Below, one piece after another: positions 5,565 through 10,086 of a DNA stretch of 10,086 nucleotides. The stretch comes from an uncultured Clostridia bacterium (GTDB taxonomy: Bacteria > Bacillota > Clostridia > Lachnospirales > Lachnospiraceae), in NCBI GenBank assembly GCA_946620335.1, contig CAMONF010000127.1:1-10086 (forward strand), in the 5' to 3' direction. A program made the translations under genes and the position numbers. Within the stretch, counting starts at the first letter, position 1, and each line of letters starts with the position of its first letter. The notes below the pieces were generated by a model. That model had not been told where the DNA came from and did not search any database. It saw nothing but the letters and a program-made list of their open reading frames with translations.

Positions 5565-7139
5565 TTAATACCCGTAATCGTTCAGGACCTGGTAGACCCT
5601 GTTGATGTTGTTGGTGGCGATGGCGGATTCGACCGCGTCCAAGGCCGCCTGGGAGCTGGTCTTACAACCCACCACGTAGGTCAGCGGCGACATGGCGTAT
5701 TCGCTGTAGTTGAAATCGGTGGAGGTGGTCTCCCCGTTCACGGTGACGTCCTTCCAGAGCCGCGCGTCCAGCCCGGTATGGCCGCTGCTGGAAATGGAGA
5801 CCTCGCCCATGGGCTTGGAAAGGTCCCCGACGATGGCGGTCCCGATCGGCGTCTCCTTGAGGGTCTCGCTGCGGAAGCTTACGCTCCGTTCCTCCGACCT
5901 CGTCTCCACCCCGTAAATGCCAATAAAGAGGGTGCCGTCCCAGGCGCTGCCATAGATATAGATGGGATGGTCCAGGTTGTTGGTGAACTGGAGGTCCTTG
6001 CCGCCCTCCTGGGAGATGGCGGCGTCCATGGCCGGGACAACGTAGTTGACGATCATGGAGTGGGCGCACCGCATGTCCACCTGGAGCTCAGCCCTGAGCA
6101 GGGCCATATACAGGGTCGTCGATACCTGGCAGATGCCGCCGCCGTAGGTATCCACGACAGAACCCTCGGCATAGGATGGCGCCAGCGCGTAGCCATTCTC
6201 CTCGGAGAAGGGGACGACCTTGTCCAGCATGGAGAAGGAGTCGCCGGGATATACGATGGTCCCGGAAATAAGCTCCACCCCGTTGTGGATGTTCTGAGCT
6301 CTGGCGCTGGAGCTGGAGGAATAGTCCGTCTCCGCGCTGCCAAGGAGGTCATGGATCTGGGACAGGGCTTCCTTGTCACCGGAGGGATCGATCTTGTCCG
6401 TGATCATCTCAAGGGTCGGGTCTCCGGAGACCCAGCCGGTGTCCAGGTAGAGGAGAAGGTTGTTGATGGACTCCTTGGTAAGGATCCGGAAGCCGTCCGC
6501 CCCTTCTGTCACCGTAAGCTCATAATTGTCGTTGAAGGTGAGGCCGTAAGGCTTGCTGGGCGTGTATACCTCATCCGCCAGCTCCTCCACCATGGAGGAG
6601 ACTGTCTCATCGTTGAAGGACCGCTCGATCAGGTAGCTCTTGCCGCTGTGGGCGACCTGCTTCCGGCTCTTGTAGCGTTCCAGGATGTTTCCCACATTGC
6701 CCTCGCTCACAGCCTCGTCCGCCACGTCCTCGTTCACCCAGGTAAAACCCAGGTCCCGGACCGGGGCTGACAGGGATTCGCCGCCTGCGCGGATAGTCAG
6801 CGTGGCGTTCTCCAGTTCCTCAGCCTGCGCGGAGACAGCGGCGGCGGCTTCCTCCCGGTGCATGCCCGAGACGTCGATGCCGCCTATGCTGACGCCGTTC
6901 AGGATGACCGCGTCATCCGGGATCCGAAGGCAGTCGCCTGCGACGGCCTCCCCGGCTGCTTCTGATTCAGGGGCTTCCTCCTCTTCGGATGCCTCTGTCT
7001 CTTCACTGAAGCTCTCCTCCTCGTCCGACGGTACATCCTCAGAGGCGCCGGCCGGGACGACCAGTGAAAGCAGCATGGCCAGTGCCAGGAGGATGGCTAT
7101 GACGGCAGCGGTGATCCGCTGCCATTTTTTGTTCATCAT
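5565..7139 (-). CDS. Secreted or membrane-anchored VanW-family protein
   Basis: A 524-residue extracytoplasmic protein. A positively charged start and hydrophobic stretch (about 8-30, ending VVPAGAS) form a signal peptide or anchor. A very acidic Ser/Glu-rich linker (about 34-66) follows. Residues about 75-240 resemble the peptidoglycan-binding-type repeats found before VanW domains (NGVSIGGIDVSGMHREEA). The VanW domain lies at about 275-410: NGVELISGTIVYPGDSFS (286-303), the YAEGSVVDTYGGGICQVSTTLY region (323-344) and FTNNLDHPIYIY (385-396). The 411-524 tail is not clearly the G5 domain often found there. VanW was named from vancomycin-resistance clusters, but no van ligase, dehydrogenase or dipeptidase is nearby, so resistance should not be inferred; a cell-wall role is likely. 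AAGGAAA (7145-7151) precedes tandem ATG codons (7137-7139 and 7134-7136); either could be used. The next gene starts 4 nt after the stop. Confidence 0.9.
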   Translation of the reverse strand: MMNKKWQRITAAVIAILLALAMLLSLVVPAGASEDVPSDEEESFSEETEASEEEEAPESEAAGEAVAGDCLRIPDDAVILNGVSIGGIDVSGMHREEAAAAVSAQAEELENATLTIRAGGESLSAPVRDLGFTWVNEDVADEAVSEGNVGNILERYKSRKQVAHSGKSYLIERSFNDETVSSMVEELADEVYTPSKPYGLTFNDNYELTVTEGADGFRILTKESINNLLLYLDTGWVSGDPTLEMITDKIDPSGDKEALSQIHDLLGSAETDYSSSSSARAQNIHNGVELISGTIVYPGDSFSMLDKVVPFSEENGYALAPSYAEGSVVDTYGGGICQVSTTLYMALLRAELQVDMRCAHSMIVNYVVPAMDAAISQEGGKDLQFTNNLDHPIYIYGSAWDGTLFIGIYGVETRSEERSVSFRSETLKETPIGTAIVGDLSKPMGEVSISSSGHTGLDARLWKDVTVNGETTSTDFNYSEYAMSPLTYVVGCKTSSQAALDAVESAIATNNINRVYQVLNDYGY

Positions 7140-7159
7140 AGGTATTTCCTTGTCATATG

Positions 7160-7190
7160 CGAAAAGTACAGGCGGCCGAAGCCGCCTGGG
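7160..7190 (-). terminator. glyA terminator with a UUCG tetraloop
   Basis: Read leftwards, CAGGCGGC-TTCG-GCCGCCTG (7169-7188) forms a perfect 8-bp GC-rich stem closed by the extra-stable cUUCGg loop, followed by TACTTTTCGC. It lies 25 nt past the glyA stop and about 30 nt before the VanW start. It should end or attenuate the rplI-dnaB-glyA message. I see no good promoter in the 74-nt gap, so VanW may depend on readthrough or on a promoter within glyA. Confidence 0.75.
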
Positions 7191-7213
7191 TGGTGTTCCT
7201 GTCAGTCCGTTCC

Positions 7214-8452
7214 TTATTTCTCAAGCGGGTACTTGTCGGTCAAGGTCTTGACGATGGCACGGGCGGCGGGGATATTGTCCTCGCTCTCGATGACCAGGGC
7301 GATTGCCTCGGCGATTTTGTCCATGTCCTCGACGCCAAGGCCGCGGGTGGTGACGGCCGGAGTTCCGAGACGGAGACCGCTGGTCACGAAGGGAGACCTG
7401 GGATCGTTGGGGACCGTGTTCTTGTTGGCTGTGATGTTGGCCTCGTCCAGGCGGTTCTGGAGCTCCTTGCCCGTCAGCTCAAGGCCCCGCAGGTCGACCA
7501 GCATGAGGTGGTTGTCCGTGCCGCCGGATACGATCTTGACGCCTCTGTTCATGAGACCCTTGCAGAGGGCCTGGGCATTGTCCACAATGCGCTGGGTATA
7601 GTCCACGAAGGCGGGCTCCAGGTTCTCCTTGAAGCCGACAGCCTTGGCTGCGATGCAGTGCATGAGGGGACCGCCCTGGGAGCCGGGGAAGATGGCCTTG
7701 TTGAGCTTGTGCTCCTTGGCGAATTCCTCGGTGCTGAGGATCATGCCGCCACGGGGACCGCGGAGGGTCTTGTGGGTCGTGGTCGTCACGACGTGGGCAT
7801 AGGGGAAGGGACTCGGATGAATCCCAGTGGCCACCAGGCCGGCGATGTGGGCCATGTCGATCATAAGATAGGCGCCGACCTTGTCAGCGATCTCCCGCAT
7901 CCGCTTGAAGTCGATGATGCGGCAGTAGGCGGAGGCGCCGCCTACGATCAGCTTCGGCTTGTTCTCGATGGCCAGACGCTCCATCTCGTCATAATCGATG
8001 AAGCCGTCGTCGTTGACGCCGTAGGGTACGCACTTAAAGTAATCGCCGGAGACGTTGGCGGGTGATCCGTGCGTCAGGTGGCCGCCTTCATCCAGGCTCA
8101 TGCCCATGAAGACGTCGCCCGGCCGCAGGAGAGCATAGAAGACGGCGAAGTTTGCCTGCGCTCCGGAATGGGGCTGGACGTTGGCGTAGGTGCAGCCGAA
8201 GAGCTTCATGGCGCGGTTCCTGGCCAGCTCCTCGATGTCATCCATGTACTCGCAACCGCCGTAATAGCGGTGGGCGGGATAGCCCTCAGCATACTTGTTG
8301 GTGAGGATGGAACCCAGAGCGGACATAACGGCCTTGCTGGCCCAGTTCTCGGAGGCGATCAGCTCGATGTGGGAGTTCTGACGCTCGAATTCCGACTCTA
8401 TAGCGGCGGCGATCTCGGGATCAGTGGCTCGGATGTCGTCGATTGTGTACAT
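7214..8452 (-). CDS. glyA: Serine hydroxymethyltransferase
   Basis: A cytoplasmic PLP enzyme that interconverts serine plus tetrahydrofolate and glycine plus 5,10-methylenetetrahydrofolate, the main one-carbon source for purine, thymidylate and methionine synthesis. The 412-residue length is normal for bacterial GlyA. Visible family features are LIASENWASKAV (31-42), TNKYAEGYPAHRYYGG (51-66), GGHLTHG with H125, the cofactor-contacting D199 in MIDMAHIAGL (197-206), and the PLP lysine K228 in TTTTHKTLRGPRGG (223-236). FVTSGLRLGTPAVTTRG near the C-terminus carries the conserved arginine that binds the substrate carboxylate. Nothing is missing. Its ATG lies 2 nt after the dnaB stop. The Shine-Dalgarno AAGGAG sits inside the dnaB 3' end, 11 nt from the start, so translation is probably coupled to dnaB. 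A UUCG-loop terminator follows at 7160-7190. Confidence 0.97.
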   Translation of the reverse strand: MYTIDDIRATDPEIAAAIESEFERQNSHIELIASENWASKAVMSALGSILTNKYAEGYPAHRYYGGCEYMDDIEELARNRAMKLFGCTYANVQPHSGAQANFAVFYALLRPGDVFMGMSLDEGGHLTHGSPANVSGDYFKCVPYGVNDDGFIDYDEMERLAIENKPKLIVGGASAYCRIIDFKRMREIADKVGAYLMIDMAHIAGLVATGIHPSPFPYAHVVTTTTHKTLRGPRGGMILSTEEFAKEHKLNKAIFPGSQGGPLMHCIAAKAVGFKENLEPAFVDYTQRIVDNAQALCKGLMNRGVKIVSGGTDNHLMLVDLRGLELTGKELQNRLDEANITANKNTVPNDPRSPFVTSGLRLGTPAVTTRGLGVEDMDKIAEAIALVIESEDNIPAARAIVKTLTDKYPLEK

Positions 8453-8454
8453 TT

Positions 8455-9828
8455 TCAGTCTCTCTCCTTTTCTCCGTCAATATTCCGACCTGCGTTCTTC
8501 TTCATATTGGCGAACTTGGTGAGGTCGGACAACCAGACCAGCTTGACGGTGCCGATCGGGCCATTTCTCTGTTTGGCTATGATGATCTCAGCGATTCCCT
8601 TTTCACTTGAATCTTTATTATAATAATCGTCTCTGTAGATGAACATGACAACGTCAGCGTCCTGCTCGATAGCCCCTGACTCACGGAGGTCGGACAGCAT
8701 GGGACGGTGGTCCTCACGCTGTTCAACGCCTCGGTTCAGCTGGGAAAGGGCTACCACAGGCACATTGAGCTCCCTGGCCAGCGATTTCATGGCGCGGGAG
8801 ATATCGGAGATCTCCTGCTGGCGGTTGTCACTTCTGCCGCCGTTGCCCGCCATGAGCTGGAGGTAGTCTACAAAGATGATTTTTATATCGTGTTCCAGCT
8901 TGTACTTCCGGCACTTTGACCGGAACTGCTGGAGGGTAAGACCCGGGGTGTCGTCTATGATGAGGGACGAGTTGGAAATGATGCCCGCCGCCTCCACGAG
9001 GCGGAGCCAGTCATCATCCAGCAGCTGCTGGCCGGTCCTTATTTTCTGGGAATCCACGTGAGAGACCAGAGACAGGAGACGGTTCATCAGCTGGTCCTTC
9101 GACATTTCCAGGGAGAAAATGACGCCGGCCTCCCCTTCGTGGAAGCAGATATACTGAAGTATGTTGAGCGCGAAAGCCGTCTTGCCCATGGAGGGGCGGG
9201 CGGCGATGAGGATAAAGTCAGAGTTCTGAAGGCCGGATGTCTTGTAGTCCAGGTCGATAAAGCCGGTGGAGAGACCGGTGACATTGCTCCTGGCCTTGGA
9301 GGCTTCCTCGATGCGGAGCAGCACGTCCAGGACCACGTCCTTGGCCGGGGTGAATTCCTCGGTCTGACGCTGCTGGAGGACGGAAAACATGGTCTTCTCC
9401 GCCTTCTCCATGACTGCGGACATTTCCTCCTTGCCCTGATAGCAGTCGTTCTCGATGTCCGCGGCAGCCTTGATGAGCCTCCGCAGGGCGGCCTTTTCGC
9501 TGACGATTTCCGCATAGTAGCGGACGTTGGCGGAAGTCGGGACCGAGGAGATCACGTCGCTCAGGAAGGGGATATCCGCCACCTCGGGCGGTACGTCCTT
9601 CTCCCGGAGCCGGTTCTGCAGCGTCACCACGTCGACGGGTTTGTCCGCCTCGTGGAGCTCCTTCATAGCCTCGAAGAGCACACCATACTGGGACTCGTAA
9701 AAGTCCTCCCGGGTTAGAATACCCAGGGCGGTCTCCACGGCCTCATGGCCCATCATCATGGCGCCGACCACCGATTTTTCCGCCTCAGAGGAGTGGGGCG
9801 GGATCCGTTTGATGAGTGCTTCTTCCAT
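8455..9828 (-). CDS. dnaB: Replicative DNA helicase
   Basis: The hexameric helicase that unwinds DNA at the replication fork (called DnaC in Bacillus subtilis). At 457 residues it is full length with no intein. The N-terminal domain (about 8-110) begins PPHSSEAEKSVVGAMM and is joined by a linker (about 112-180) to the RecA-like motor. The motor has Walker A ARPSMGKTA (210-218, K216), the catalytic-glutamate motif FSLEMS (E241), Walker B IIFVDYLQLM (317-326, D321), the sensor/DNA-binding segment SQLNRGVEQR...DLRESGAIEQDAD (362-392), and the C-terminal KQRNGPIGTV (419-428) with the arginine-finger region. The ATG is preceded by AGAGGA with good spacing, in a 15-nt gap after rplI. The rplI-dnaB order is common in Firmicutes. 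The stop lies 2 nt before glyA. Confidence 0.97.
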   Translation of the reverse strand: MEEALIKRIPPHSSEAEKSVVGAMMMGHEAVETALGILTREDFYESQYGVLFEAMKELHEADKPVDVVTLQNRLREKDVPPEVADIPFLSDVISSVPTSANVRYYAEIVSEKAALRRLIKAAADIENDCYQGKEEMSAVMEKAEKTMFSVLQQRQTEEFTPAKDVVLDVLLRIEEASKARSNVTGLSTGFIDLDYKTSGLQNSDFILIAARPSMGKTAFALNILQYICFHEGEAGVIFSLEMSKDQLMNRLLSLVSHVDSQKIRTGQQLLDDDWLRLVEAAGIISNSSLIIDDTPGLTLQQFRSKCRKYKLEHDIKIIFVDYLQLMAGNGGRSDNRQQEISDISRAMKSLARELNVPVVALSQLNRGVEQREDHRPMLSDLRESGAIEQDADVVMFIYRDDYYNKDSSEKGIAEIIIAKQRNGPIGTVKLVWLSDLTKFANMKKNAGRNIDGEKERD

Positions 9829-9843
9829 CTATGTCCTCTGCCG

Positions 9844-10086
9844 TCAGGCTTCTTTGACGATGACATTCAACTTTGCGGTGACCTTGGGGTGTACGCGGAC
9901 CAGGACAGCGCTCTCGCCGAGCTCACGGATGGGGTTGTCCAGGACCATTTTCTTCTTGTCAAGTTCGAGCCCCAGCTGATCCTTGGCGGCATCAGCGATT
10001 TCCTTGGTGGAAATGGAGCCGAAGGTCTTGCCGTTCGCACCGACCTTGATGGCCACGGTCACGGCTTTTTTCTCGATATCAGCGGC
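9844..10086 (-). CDS. rplI: Ribosomal protein bL9, C-terminal part (cut by window edge)
   Basis: The last 80 residues of large-subunit protein bL9 are visible; the frame stays open to the right edge of the window, so the 5' part of the gene lies outside. The visible part is the C-terminal domain: VTVAIKVGANGKTFGSIST, then KEIADAAKDQLGLELDKKKM, and NPIRELGESAVLVRVHPKVTAKLNVIVKEA, matching the conserved G-FGS-T, I-LG and H-VTAKL positions. The GTG at 10060-10062 is an internal valine, not the start; eight more in-frame codons (AADIEKKA) precede it within the window. dnaB begins 15 nt after the stop, so the two genes are almost certainly in one operon. Confidence 0.95.
   Translation of the reverse strand, partial: AADIEKKAVTVAIKVGANGKTFGSISTKEIADAAKDQLGLELDKKKMVLDNPIRELGESAVLVRVHPKVTAKLNVIVKEA

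Noticed and set aside
5289..6770. 493-codon plus-strand open frame over the VanW gene
   Set aside because: It overlaps two recognisable minus-strand proteins, crosses their junction, and has no domain features. VanW motifs on the other strand explain the constraint.
5565..7139. Vancomycin resistance locus with a VanS/VanR-like pair
   Set aside because: No ligase, VanH or VanX gene is present, the two-component genes are on the opposite strand with their own context, and VanW-domain proteins are widespread in susceptible Clostridia.
7157..8065. 302-codon plus-strand open frame over glyA
   Set aside because: Shadow of serine hydroxymethyltransferase; the product has no recognisable motifs.
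9844..10062. Complete 72-residue protein starting at a GTG codon
   Set aside because: The frame continues to the window edge and the sequence is the C-terminal domain of bL9, so the GTG is an internal valine codon.

Overview
The window looks like chromosomal core DNA of a GC-rich (roughly 60% by eye) member of the Bacillota, class Clostridia, most likely Lachnospiraceae or a close relative. The evidence is the MutS2 with a Smr tail, the rplI-dnaB gene order typical of Firmicutes, VanW and AIR-synthase-like accessory proteins, and Clostridia-like protein sequences. This placement rests on sequence impression, not on a search. I see no insertion sequence, phage, CRISPR array, tRNA or rRNA.

Layout. 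The left half is read rightwards: mutS2 (92-2470), then after 19 nt an OmpR-type response regulator (2490-3200). A strong two-tier hairpin terminator (3224-3280) follows, then three imperfect 67-69 bp tandem repeats (3282-3487), and then the sensor histidine kinase (3501-4904). The right half is read leftwards: the C-terminal part of rplI (cut by the right edge), dnaB, glyA, a UUCG-loop terminator, a secreted VanW-family protein, and a small stand-alone AIR-synthase C-terminal-domain protein (5024-5560). The two halves converge on 4905-5023.

How the genes work together. rplI, dnaB and glyA form a tightly packed growth-related operon for the ribosome, the replication fork, and glycine/one-carbon supply. 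The VanW protein and the AIRS_C-like protein are separated by 4 nt and are probably translationally coupled. The regulator and kinase should form one two-component system, but they are separated by a terminator and a repeat block, so the regulator may be expressed with mutS2 and the kinase separately.

The most interesting features lie between genes. (1) The repeats upstream of the kinase encode, in one minus-strand frame, three near-identical 16-residue peptides. Differences between adjacent units fall mostly at codon third positions (15 of 22), which suggests a decayed or frameshifted small protein-coding repeat. (2) Just past the kinase stop lies a 50-nt degenerate copy of the kinase's own 3' end (36/50 identical, offset 77 nt). 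It shows no codon-position bias, and in it a perfect 8-bp hairpin has formed that could terminate the opposing operon. No complete new multi-gene system is evident; most of the window is ordinary core genome.
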